64,000 bases of DNA from Williamsia faeni (lineage in GTDB: Bacteria > Actinomycetota > Actinomycetes > Mycobacteriales > Mycobacteriaceae): assembly GCA_003202005.1 (NCBI GenBank), contig QJJF01000011.1, positions 121,149 to 185,148 of the forward strand. Direction: 5' to 3'. Of this stretch, positions 8,849-16,340 are shown one piece after another; within the stretch, counting starts at the first letter, position 1, and the number at the start of each line of letters is the position of its first letter. The notes under the pieces were generated by a model. It was given only the letters and a program-made list of their open reading frames with translations. It did not search any database and was not told the origin of the DNA. The position numbers were made by a program, and so were the translations under genes.

Positions 8849-9616
8849 ATGCCTGATACTGAATTCATCGACAAGGTCGCCTTCATCACAGGCGCCGGCA
8901 GTGGAATAGGGCGCGCTACGGCGTTGGCATTCGCCGCCGCGGGAGCCACCGTCGTAGCCACCGATCTCGACAACGAAACCGCCGCAGCCACCGCCGATCT
9001 CATCGGACAACAGGGAGGCCGCGCCCTGGGCCTGGCCTGCGATGTGACCCACAACGACGACATTGTGGCCGCGCTGAACGCGACCATCGACACTTTCGGT
9101 CACCTCGACATCGCATTCAACAACGCCGGTATCGAACAACCCGTCGCACCTCTGGCCGACATCAGCGAGAACGACTGGGACCGCCTCGTCGCCGTCAACC
9201 TCAAGAGCGTCTACCTGTGCATGAAGCATCAAATACCGCTACTCCTCAAGGCGGGAGGCGGTTCGATCGTCAACACGTCCTCGGGTGCCGGGGTCATCGG
9301 CATCCGCGGCCAAAGCGCCTATACCGCAGTCAAACACGGCGTAATCGGTATGACGAAATCGGCCGCCCTCGACTACGCCGCAACCGGCATTCGCATCAAT
9401 GCCATCTGTCCAGGCATCATCGAAACCCCCATGATGGGCCGATTCTCCGGAGGCACCCCCGAAGGCCGCGAGCGCGTCATCGCCCAGGAACCAGTCGGCC
9501 GCATGGGCCGACCCGAAGAGATTGCCTCGGCCGTTCAATGGCTCAGCTCAGACCTGGGCGCATTCACCACCGGCCACGCCCTCGTCATCGACGGCGGACA
9601 AACCGTCGGCCTGTGA
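8849..9616 (+). CDS. Short-chain dehydrogenase/reductase
   Basis: A 255-residue classical SDR. It has the cofactor motif TGAGSGIG, NNAG, and the catalytic triad Ser (NTSSG) and Tyr-Lys (YTAVK); PG(I)IETPM follows. Asp in the VVATDLD segment after beta-2 suggests NAD(H) rather than NADP(H). It probably forms an operon with the dehydrogenase just upstream and acts on the same or a linked carbonyl/alcohol substrate. The stop overlaps a possible GTG start of a small frame (GTGA). Confidence 0.87.
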   Translation: MPDTEFIDKVAFITGAGSGIGRATALAFAAAGATVVATDLDNETAAATADLIGQQGGRALGLACDVTHNDDIVAALNATIDTFGHLDIAFNNAGIEQPVAPLADISENDWDRLVAVNLKSVYLCMKHQIPLLLKAGGGSIVNTSSGAGVIGIRGQSAYTAVKHGVIGMTKSAALDYAATGIRINAICPGIIETPMMGRFSGGTPEGRERVIAQEPVGRMGRPEEIASAVQWLSSDLGAFTTGHALVIDGGQTVGL

Positions 9617-9894
9617 CATTCACAGTCGTGGGCCACGGAACAATCCTGCTCGTCAATGGATTGAGTCCGATCACATCCACCAGCAACGTCGCCGGCTCAT
9701 CGACCGCGTTCGGCGAATCCGCCTATGGGACACTGCTTCACGAGGCCCTTCACCCCGGAACATCCACGTCCGCCAAATACCTGGATGCCATCGACGGCGG
9801 CGATCACCGCTACGCACCCGACGCACTCGCGCGGCTGCGGACCATGCATTCCCAGTGCCATGCATCACGAAACAGGGCGGTTCTAACGCAGTAG
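9613..9894 (+). CDS. Possible small protein coupled to the SDR gene
   Basis: A 93-residue frame starts with GTG overlapping the SDR stop (GTGA), the usual form of translational coupling in this window. The sequence is not recognised; it has no membrane segment or motif, and a hydrophilic tail with several His. Support is only the overlap and the open frame. A non-coding tail or remnant is equally possible. Confidence 0.3.
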   Translation: MTFTVVGHGTILLVNGLSPITSTSNVAGSSTAFGESAYGTLLHEALHPGTSTSAKYLDAIDGGDHRYAPDALARLRTMHSQCHASRNRAVLTQ

Positions 9895-9923
9895 CGCCAA
9901 CGATCTGCAAACGTCCACAATCG

Positions 9924-11336
9924 TTACGCGGGCATCCCGGCGAACTCGGTCAGCCGGCTCATTCCCAGCGCCGCGTACTTCCTCAATCGCTCGACCGCAG
10001 CGACGAGTTCATCGGACTCCATCAGGTCCGGTGGCGTACGCGACGGGTTCAGCGCGACCTGATCAGCCCACGCCTTGATGTCAGGGTTCGCGCTGAATGC
10101 GGCAGCGGCGCGGCCACCGGTGACCTGCATCCGCGCCCACTCGGCAAGACCGTTGGGATAGGTCGACGACGGGCAGATCGCGTTCTTCGCAGCATTTGCC
10201 GCGTCGGCGTCCGCTCCGACAGCCACGGTCGCCTCGACATGGCCCGATAGCGCCGCGCCGAACAACGGGAAGCCGGCACGTACCGGTTGCAGCGTGATCG
10301 TCCGGTTCCCCCAGATCGGCACCTGCGGCTGAGTGCGTAGTCCCCGCGCAGCACAGTGCACGATCACCGCGTCGGGGTCGACGGCCACCGCATCATCAGC
10401 CTCTCCCTTGTCGAACGTGAGGCGCCCGGGCGCGACTGCGCGCAGGTGCCCCCGGCGTACGACATTCTCGATCATCCGCAACCGGTCGAGCTCCCACTGC
10501 GCGATCGTCGGAGTCCTTGCCATCGTGGGCGTCACCGAACCATCGATCCGCAGCATGACGCCGGCGTCCTCGAGGCGGCAGAACATCTCATCGGCCGAGA
10601 CAGACTCGGATGCGGCCTGCATGGTGTCGGCCGCGGCACCGATGAACGTCACCGGTTCGGGCTGGATGACGGCACGGTTCAACATCCACGGATCGCGCGG
10701 CCGCACCCAGCAGATCGCGTCGGGGTCGACCCCGTTGTCGATCAACCACACGCAGGCGTCGGTCGCGGTCTTGCCCGCACCGACGATCACGTACTGCGAT
10801 GCGGCACAACCGAGTCCGACCAGATCATTGACGGGTATGACGTGCGCGCCGTCGGCCACCTCGAACGGCGGCGGCGTCAAGGAGGGGATGTCCGGGGTGA
10901 GATAGCGGGCATCGACCACGCTGCGACGTACCCGCACCTCGTGCTGACGCCCGGAGATCAGTGACACAAACCGGCCTCCGCCGAGGTAGTCGCAGTTCGA
11001 ATGGAACGACACCTTGCCCGAAGCGAGGAGGCGGTCACGCAGGATGCGGTCGTAGTACGCGCAGATCTCCGGCGCGGTTGCCCGTTCGTGCAGACCAGCC
11101 TCGGGCCCTCGCTCCTGGATCCGTCCACCTCCCAACGGCGTCGAGGCCACACCGTAGAGAGCAGAGGCCTGGTGGAGCCGGACGAACGGATAAGCATCGA
11201 GCCAGTGACCGCCGACTCCGTGCCGCCGATCGACCATGACCACGGAGACGTCGGCGCAGTCGATGAGGGCGTCGACAAAGCCCATCCCCATCGCACCCGC
11301 ACCGACGACCAGGTAGTCGGCCTCTAGCACCGCCAT
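9924..11336 (-). CDS. FAD/NAD(P)-binding flavoprotein (monooxygenase-like)
   Basis: A 470-residue protein with an N-terminal FAD dinucleotide motif (VVGAGAMGMG, about residues 10-20), the GGHWLDAYPFVRLHQ segment typical of flavin monooxygenase-like proteins, and a second nucleotide motif in the middle (VIVGAGKTATDACVWL). The complete Baeyer-Villiger fingerprint is not seen, so the reaction is open. It lies downstream of the P450 operon on the same strand, after a gap of about 230 bp. It may act with the P450 and SDR, but the gap leaves separate transcription possible. Confidence 0.8.
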   Translation of the reverse strand: MAVLEADYLVVGAGAMGMGFVDALIDCADVSVVMVDRRHGVGGHWLDAYPFVRLHQASALYGVASTPLGGGRIQERGPEAGLHERATAPEICAYYDRILRDRLLASGKVSFHSNCDYLGGGRFVSLISGRQHEVRVRRSVVDARYLTPDIPSLTPPPFEVADGAHVIPVNDLVGLGCAASQYVIVGAGKTATDACVWLIDNGVDPDAICWVRPRDPWMLNRAVIQPEPVTFIGAAADTMQAASESVSADEMFCRLEDAGVMLRIDGSVTPTMARTPTIAQWELDRLRMIENVVRRGHLRAVAPGRLTFDKGEADDAVAVDPDAVIVHCAARGLRTQPQVPIWGNRTITLQPVRAGFPLFGAALSGHVEATVAVGADADAANAAKNAICPSSTYPNGLAEWARMQVTGGRAAAAFSANPDIKAWADQVALNPSRTPPDLMESDELVAAVERLRKYAALGMSRLTEFAGMPA

Positions 11337-11500
11337 CTCCTCAGACTGACCCTGGCCACGGGGAACGTCAATGACCTCATGGGTGTCAGCGCAGCACCGG
11401 CCAAGGTCAGCACCGCGAGAACGAGAACCGCGGCGGTAAGCAGTTCACTTCCGAGGCGAAGGGTGCTTGACCTAGGTCTCCCATGGCCAGAAGGGTTCAA
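11324..11500 (-). CDS. Possible small membrane protein upstream of the flavoprotein
   Basis: A 58-residue frame from TTG 11500 contains one strongly hydrophobic segment (LLTAAVLVLAVLTLAGAALTP is about 21 residues long here) followed by a basic tail, and its stop overlaps the flavoprotein start. There is no good start codon or ribosome site. It may be a genuine short membrane protein or the remnant of one; it fills most of the gap between the P450 and flavoprotein genes. Confidence 0.2.
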   Translation of the reverse strand: MNPSGHGRPRSSTLRLGSELLTAAVLVLAVLTLAGAALTPMRSLTFPVARVSLRRWRC

Positions 11501-11565
11501 TCACCGCCGTGCACAACCCAGTTCCCAGAGCGCGGTAACGGTCGTTGGTATGGCAGGTGGCGGTC

Positions 11566-12999
11566 TCAAGCAATTCTGCGAAGCCGCACCGGCAACCCGT
11601 CGGCCGGTGTCGGACCGGTCCCCCAAGCCATCACCGGGGCATACGACGATGGCACCGTCCATTCGAAGTCGATCAGTATCCGATGCAGAATGGCTTTGAC
11701 TGTCAGCCCGGCGAAGTGCATGCCGATGCACTTGTGTGCACCCGCACCGAACGGCGACCACGCGTAGCGATGCATCTGCGCGAGTGTTTCCGGGTCGTCA
11801 AAGCGAGTGGGGTCGAACATATCTGGTTGGTTCCACCAGCTGTCGAGACGCATCGAAGTGTGCACGTTCAGCGCTATCTCGGTCCCTGCGGGGATGAAGT
11901 GACCTTGAATGCTCGTATCCGCGGTGCTCTGGCGGAACAGGGTGCCGGCCGGCGCGTACATCCGCAACGACTCCTTGAAGGCGTTATCGAGGAGCTGTGC
12001 AGAGTTCAGATCGTCGATCGACGCCGCGTCCGGGAGAGCCCGCACTTCCGCTCGAAGGCGTTGTTGCAATTCTGGATCCTTGCCGAGGTGGTACATCAGC
12101 ATCGACAACGCGATGGTGCTGGTGTCGTGGGCCGCCATCAGCAGGAAGATCATGTGGTTGACGATGTCCTCGTCGGTGAACGTGCTGCCCTCGTCAGTCT
12201 GCGATTGGCATAGCACGGTGAACAGGTCCTCGCCGGCGCCCTCGCGTCGCCGGGGTATGGCGGCGCGGAAGTAGCCTTCCAGGAAGCGCCGGCCACGGAG
12301 GCCGCGTGACCATCGTCCAGGAACGCCGGGATGTCGGATCACGGCCTGCGCTCCGAGAACAGCATCGTCGAAGGCGTGAGACAACTGTCGAGCTGTCTCA
12401 CCCTCGGGTGATTCACCGATGAACACCTGACTTGCCATCGTCAACAGCAGCGCTTTCGTGCGGTCGTACAGCAGAACCTTGTCACCCGGGGTCCACGTTG
12501 ACAGCGTCTCCGAAACCAGCGGACGCGTCAGCGCGAGATACCCGTCGAGTCGCGGTCGGGTGAACGCCTGCTGCATGATTCGCCGGTGGAAGAGGTGCTC
12601 GTCGAAGTCCAGAAGCATCAGCCCGCGGTGAAAGAACGGACCGATGATCGGCTTCCACCCAATTTCGCTGGAGAACACTTTCTTCTTGTCGAGCCACACT
12701 TCCTGCAGAGCGTCCGGACCCGTCACCGTGACCACCCTGAATCCGAGCGCACCCGTCCAGGAGACCGGACCGTGCCGGCGATAGCGTTCACGACCGAAGT
12801 CCAATGGTTGAGCGACGCTCTCCAGAACGTGGCCCAGCACGGGGAGCCCGTAACTGCCCATGACCGGCTTCAGGTCACTACCGGACGCCGGTACGGCCAG
12901 CGGCTGCACCGGCGACGGATACAGGGAGGCAACGCGAGCAGCGGCACGTTGGCACACGCCGGTGATCGTCACCCGCGACGGCACAAGTGACGGTGTCAC
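11566..12999 (-). CDS. cyp136: Cytochrome P450, CYP136-like
   Basis: A 477-residue P450. The I-helix AAHDTST, the ExxR pair in KESLRM and the heme Cys424 in FGAGAHKCIGM are intact. The segment GPFFHRGLMLLDFDEH and the following HHRR-like stretch match what I recall of mycobacterial CYP136. The GTG start overlaps the stop of the upstream SDR (GTGA), so it is the last gene of a coupled three-gene set. In M. tuberculosis the cyp136 gene is next to an SDR and a TetR gene, as here. The substrate of CYP136 is not established as far as I know. No redox partner gene is adjacent. Confidence 0.88.
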   Translation of the reverse strand: MTPSLVPSRVTITGVCQRAAARVASLYPSPVQPLAVPASGSDLKPVMGSYGLPVLGHVLESVAQPLDFGRERYRRHGPVSWTGALGFRVVTVTGPDALQEVWLDKKKVFSSEIGWKPIIGPFFHRGLMLLDFDEHLFHRRIMQQAFTRPRLDGYLALTRPLVSETLSTWTPGDKVLLYDRTKALLLTMASQVFIGESPEGETARQLSHAFDDAVLGAQAVIRHPGVPGRWSRGLRGRRFLEGYFRAAIPRRREGAGEDLFTVLCQSQTDEGSTFTDEDIVNHMIFLLMAAHDTSTIALSMLMYHLGKDPELQQRLRAEVRALPDAASIDDLNSAQLLDNAFKESLRMYAPAGTLFRQSTADTSIQGHFIPAGTEIALNVHTSMRLDSWWNQPDMFDPTRFDDPETLAQMHRYAWSPFGAGAHKCIGMHFAGLTVKAILHRILIDFEWTVPSSYAPVMAWGTGPTPADGLPVRLRRIA

Positions 13000-13805
13000 G
13001 GCGTCTGCGTCCTTTCAAGATAGGCCCGCCGCTGGTCGGGATCGAAGGCACCGGGTTCGCGCCCACCGACCAGACGTTTTGCGCCGAGTAGCAATCTCTC
13101 CGGAACCCCTTGTTCCACAACCCCCATCGGCGCCAACCAGCGCGGCACGGTTACCTCGTCGCGAGTGTGCGCCGCACTCGCGACGATGGCTGCGGCGACG
13201 TCGGCGGGATCCAAAGTCGGCTGGAATCGGAGAGTGACCCCGGAGGTGAGGTCGGTGCGGGTGGCGGCCGGCATCACGGTGGTGATGGAAACCCCCGTGC
13301 CCACGAGCTCGGCACGGATTGCGCGCGAGAGCGCGACCACACCGAACTTCGATGCGCAGTAGGTGGCCATGCCGGGGGTCGAGACCTTGCCGGCCATCGA
13401 CGACACGTTGACGATATGTCCGCGACCGCGTGCGATCATCGAAGGTAAGGCCAGGTGTGTACCTGTGACCACCGCACCGAGATTGACCGCCAGTTCCCGA
13501 TGCAGGGCGGCGAGGTCGTTGTCGACGAAACGCCCCATCAGCTGGATGCCGGCATTGTTGACCAGCATGTCGACGTCAGCACCGTCCCCGCCGGCATGCA
13601 GATAGTCTCTGAAGCTCGTCTCGTCCGTGACGTCGAGATGATGGGCGCGGACCCCGAGTTCGTCGGCAGTTGCCTGAGCGGCAGCAAGATCCAGGTCACC
13701 GATGGTCACGAGTGCACCCTGGGCTGCAAGTGCGGCAGCGGTGGCCCGACCGATTCCGCGTGCGCCACCGGTGACACAGACCCGGGCACCGGCCAGCTCG
13801 ATCAC
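12996..13805 (-). CDS. Short-chain dehydrogenase/reductase of the P450 operon
   Basis: A 269-residue SDR with TGGARGIG, NNAG, Ser (NVSSM) and YCASK. The C-terminus is longer than in minimal SDRs and contains a segment (WLAPMGVVEQGVPERLLLG) that suits membrane association or lipid substrates. It overlaps by 4 bases both the upstream gene and the P450 gene, so the three products are made together. By position it corresponds to the SDR beside cyp136 in M. tuberculosis. It may oxidise the alcohol formed by the P450. Confidence 0.86.
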   Translation of the reverse strand: MIELAGARVCVTGGARGIGRATAAALAAQGALVTIGDLDLAAAQATADELGVRAHHLDVTDETSFRDYLHAGGDGADVDMLVNNAGIQLMGRFVDNDLAALHRELAVNLGAVVTGTHLALPSMIARGRGHIVNVSSMAGKVSTPGMATYCASKFGVVALSRAIRAELVGTGVSITTVMPAATRTDLTSGVTLRFQPTLDPADVAAAIVASAAHTRDEVTVPRWLAPMGVVEQGVPERLLLGAKRLVGGREPGAFDPDQRRAYLERTQTP

Positions 13806-14488
13806 AGTGGACTCCCGATCGGTTCGCGCAACGCGAAGTGCGCGATGAGGCGAACTTCCCCGTCCGGCATGGTCAACAAAGCCCGGCCCAGGTAGACGCC
13901 GGGTACGACCTCCACGATTTCGTCGCGCGTCCTTTTGATGGGAAAAGTACGGACACTGGGATTTTTGTACTCGGGCACGCCATAGTCGAGCGCCCGAACC
14001 ATCACCCTCGGCTCGATCGCTCCCCTGTCGATCGAATGTCGAAAGTCGAAGCCCTCCATCTCATTTCCCGCGCGCCGCAGACCGCGATATCCGAACGCCA
14101 CCATCGGCATCGCGAGACGCGCGATCATTGCCAACCGGTTGAATCCGGTCCCGGCCTCGAGGTCGAATGTCTTGCCGCGCCACGTCGGATCGACACGCAT
14201 CAACGGATTGGCCAGGTGCGCTTCGGGTATACCGAACAGTTTGCCGACGATGAGACCCTCCATTTTGCCGTCCGGACCTTCCGGCGCGGTTCCTTCGGCG
14301 AACATCTCTTCCAAAGCTCGCCGATCGTCGCTGCCGCCCAGTTCTTTTATGTACTGCCACGCGGCCCCACGCGCGACCGTGGGATGCTCCTGCGCCAGCT
14401 CGCGTAGTTCCGCGACCATGGCCTGAACCGCCGAAATGTCCTTCTGACCCGTAGACACTTCATTGATCTTCTGTGCTCCAGTGGTCAT
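13802..14488 (-). CDS. Conserved protein of unknown function, first gene of the P450 operon
   Basis: A 228-residue protein. ATG 14488 is chosen because a GGGGGGA ribosome site stands just before it. No family is recognised and no signal peptide or membrane segment is evident; the middle is mixed alpha/beta with a hydrophobic patch (LAMIARLAMPMVAFGYRG). It overlaps the SDR gene by 4 bases, and its start lies right beside the strong palindrome shared with the divergent TetR gene. A role with the P450 and SDR is likely from context only. Confidence 0.7.
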   Translation of the reverse strand: MTTGAQKINEVSTGQKDISAVQAMVAELRELAQEHPTVARGAAWQYIKELGGSDDRRALEEMFAEGTAPEGPDGKMEGLIVGKLFGIPEAHLANPLMRVDPTWRGKTFDLEAGTGFNRLAMIARLAMPMVAFGYRGLRRAGNEMEGFDFRHSIDRGAIEPRVMVRALDYGVPEYKNPSVRTFPIKRTRDEIVEVVPGVYLGRALLTMPDGEVRLIAHFALREPIGSPL

Positions 14489-14501
14489 ACATCCCCCCAA
14501 T

Positions 14502-14545
14502 TGGTACGGTTTCGTGCCAGTTCCTTCTGGCACGAAACCGTACCA
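14502..14545. promoter_or_regulatory. Perfect 19-bp inverted repeat, probable double TetR operator
   Basis: The left arm TGGTACGGTTTCGTGCCAG (14502-14520) and its exact complement (14527-14545) surround a 6-base spacer. Each arm is itself a near-palindrome with TGGYACG-N4-CGTRCCA halves, so the site looks like two operators in mirror arrangement. It lies between the divergent starts of the P450 operon and the TetR gene and could shut off both. As RNA it would also form a strong hairpin, but it precedes both genes, so an operator is more likely. Confidence 0.75.
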
Positions 14546-14564
14546 GTCTGTGCCCGTAAAGGAA

Positions 14565-15260
14565 ATGGATCCGCTCGGATGGAAGACTGGCCTCGTGACG
14601 AATGCCAGTGAGCGCAGCTACGCAGGGGCGACCATGTCCGCTCGCGTGGCAAAGCGACGGGCAAGCCTGCTGGACGTGGCACTGACAGCCATGGCCAAGA
14701 ATCGCTGGCGGTCGACGACCGTCGCGAGCCTGTGCTCCGAAGCAGGCCTGAACAAGAGGTACTTCTACGAGAGTTTCGACGATCTCGATCAGGTGGCCGA
14801 CGAGACCATCGACGAGGTAGCGGCAGAGGTAGGCGGTGCTGCAATCACCGCCTACGTCTCGACACTCGGAGCAACGCTCGAGCAGCAGGCACAGGCCGCG
14901 GTGGAAGCGATAGTCGACGTCCTGGGCACTGACCGTCGAAAAGCATTGGTATTGCTCGGTGGCGTCCCGACTTCGGTGGACAAGGAGGGTCATCGCGGCG
15001 CCGTCATCGCAGGTTTGACCACCGTGCTCACCGAGCACGCCAGGAAGATTCACGATGTCGAACTCGAGCATGATTCTCTGGCCGCGACCGGTCCGGCTTT
15101 TGTCATCGGCGGTACGGCTCAAGCCATTCTGTCGTGGGTGAACGGAGACCTCGCTGTCAGTCGTGAACAACTGATTGACGACATCACCGCCCTGTGGTTG
15201 GCATTGGGCCAAAGCGCAGCGGAGATTGCTCGCTCGAGACTCGACGGCGATATTCCCTGA
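14565..15260 (+). CDS. TetR-family regulator of the P450 operon
   Basis: About 231 residues from ATG 14565; GTG 14595 (GGAAG upstream) and ATG 14634 (AGGGG upstream) are credible alternative starts. The N-terminal HTH is typical (STTVASLCSEAGLNKRYFYESF), with a divergent helical ligand-binding domain. It is divergent from the unknown-SDR-P450 operon across the 44-bp palindrome and most likely represses both directions. The arrangement matches the TetR gene beside cyp136 in M. tuberculosis. The inducer is unknown. Confidence 0.86.
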   Translation: MDPLGWKTGLVTNASERSYAGATMSARVAKRRASLLDVALTAMAKNRWRSTTVASLCSEAGLNKRYFYESFDDLDQVADETIDEVAAEVGGAAITAYVSTLGATLEQQAQAAVEAIVDVLGTDRRKALVLLGGVPTSVDKEGHRGAVIAGLTTVLTEHARKIHDVELEHDSLAATGPAFVIGGTAQAILSWVNGDLAVSREQLIDDITALWLALGQSAAEIARSRLDGDIP

Positions 15261-15398
15261 ACGTTGAGAGCGGCACCGGTTGCGGCACCGGTCGAAACCC
15301 CCGGCCGCTGTCGCATGCCGAAACTCGCCAATTTCGCCCCACCGGCCCGCAAAGCATCTGCTTCCACCGGAACGTCCATGCCAGGTCGGAATCATTCA

Positions 15399-16235
15399 TC
15401 AGAACATGTCGACAACCCAGACTTCCATGTCGAATTGGGGATTACCTGGATTGCTCGGATCGGCAATGCGGTGTTGCTGGATGACGGTGCCGAGGCTGAG
15501 GATGTCGGCGCGCGGGGTCGCGAACTTCTCCTGGTTCGACGCGTATGTGAAGCGACATCCACCGACCAGGGCCGACTGAGCCAGCCGCCGAATCTCGTCG
15601 AGCGTGACCGCGTTGATGGGCGCACTGCGCATGCAGATATCGCTGGCGCAGCCGCTGGTCAAGGTCGAGGTCAACGGTCGCCCGTTGGCGTGCTGCGCTT
15701 CGGTGGCGAAGTCGGCGAAGCCGAGATAGTCGGTTTCGCCTTCACCGAAGATGTTGATCCGCATGGCGTTACCGATCGGATTGATCGGCGTGCCCCGATG
15801 CTGGGCGCGATTGTCCGCACCCGGCGCGGAGACCCGCGGTGGAGTAGGACACAGCGAATGATTGTGCGGGTCACCCGCTTCGGTGGGCGAGACCAGCCCG
15901 ACACCCGGCGGAGTCAGGTTCTCGAATTCGAGGACCTCGTCGTCCAGGCTTTTGATGGTGCGTTTGCCGACAATGCGGTCGGCGGTCACCTGGCCGGGAC
16001 CCAGAATGCCGCGCTTGTTCTTGTAGTCTTCCACCGCGTCGCCCGTGTCACCTCCGTAGACACCGTCGACGTCGAGGTCGGCTTCGTCGAGTTCGTTGAG
16101 GGCAATCTGAATCCGCCGCACGTGCTCGCCGACGTCGTGAATCCCCTCTCCGATATGTGCTGGATCCGACACCAGGCAGCTTTCCAACTGCGGATCGGGG
16201 GAAGGCGAGGTGAGCAGCATGCTCTGGAGTCCCAT
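15399..16235 (-). CDS. Peptidoglycan-binding-like domain protein, third gene of the LysM/giant operon
   Basis: A 278-residue protein. ATG 16235 has AAAGGA nine bases upstream. Residues about 30-115 resemble a PG_binding_1 module (repeated helices, VDGVYGGDTGDAVEDYKNKRG). The C-terminal half is unrecognised (MRINIFGEGETDYLGFADF and a Cys-containing SGCASDICM stretch). There is no signal peptide or membrane segment. It follows the 1506-residue gene after 105 bp on the same strand and is presumably part of its transcript. Confidence 0.75.
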   Translation of the reverse strand: MGLQSMLLTSPSPDPQLESCLVSDPAHIGEGIHDVGEHVRRIQIALNELDEADLDVDGVYGGDTGDAVEDYKNKRGILGPGQVTADRIVGKRTIKSLDDEVLEFENLTPPGVGLVSPTEAGDPHNHSLCPTPPRVSAPGADNRAQHRGTPINPIGNAMRINIFGEGETDYLGFADFATEAQHANGRPLTSTLTSGCASDICMRSAPINAVTLDEIRRLAQSALVGGCRFTYASNQEKFATPRADILSLGTVIQQHRIADPSNPGNPQFDMEVWVVDMF

Positions 16236-16340
16236 GATGTAGTTTCCTTTCAATTGGTTGCGGTAGGTGACGGGCCGTCGAGGTCGAGACCGAGGAACCG
16301 ACCATGCTTATCCCCCACAGTGTTTGGTTCTACTTCCGGT

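Noticed and set aside
9217..9612. Upstream part of the frame that ends at 9894
   Set aside because: It is antiframe translation of the SDR gene (Arg/His/Pro-rich). Only the part after GTG 9613 could be a gene.
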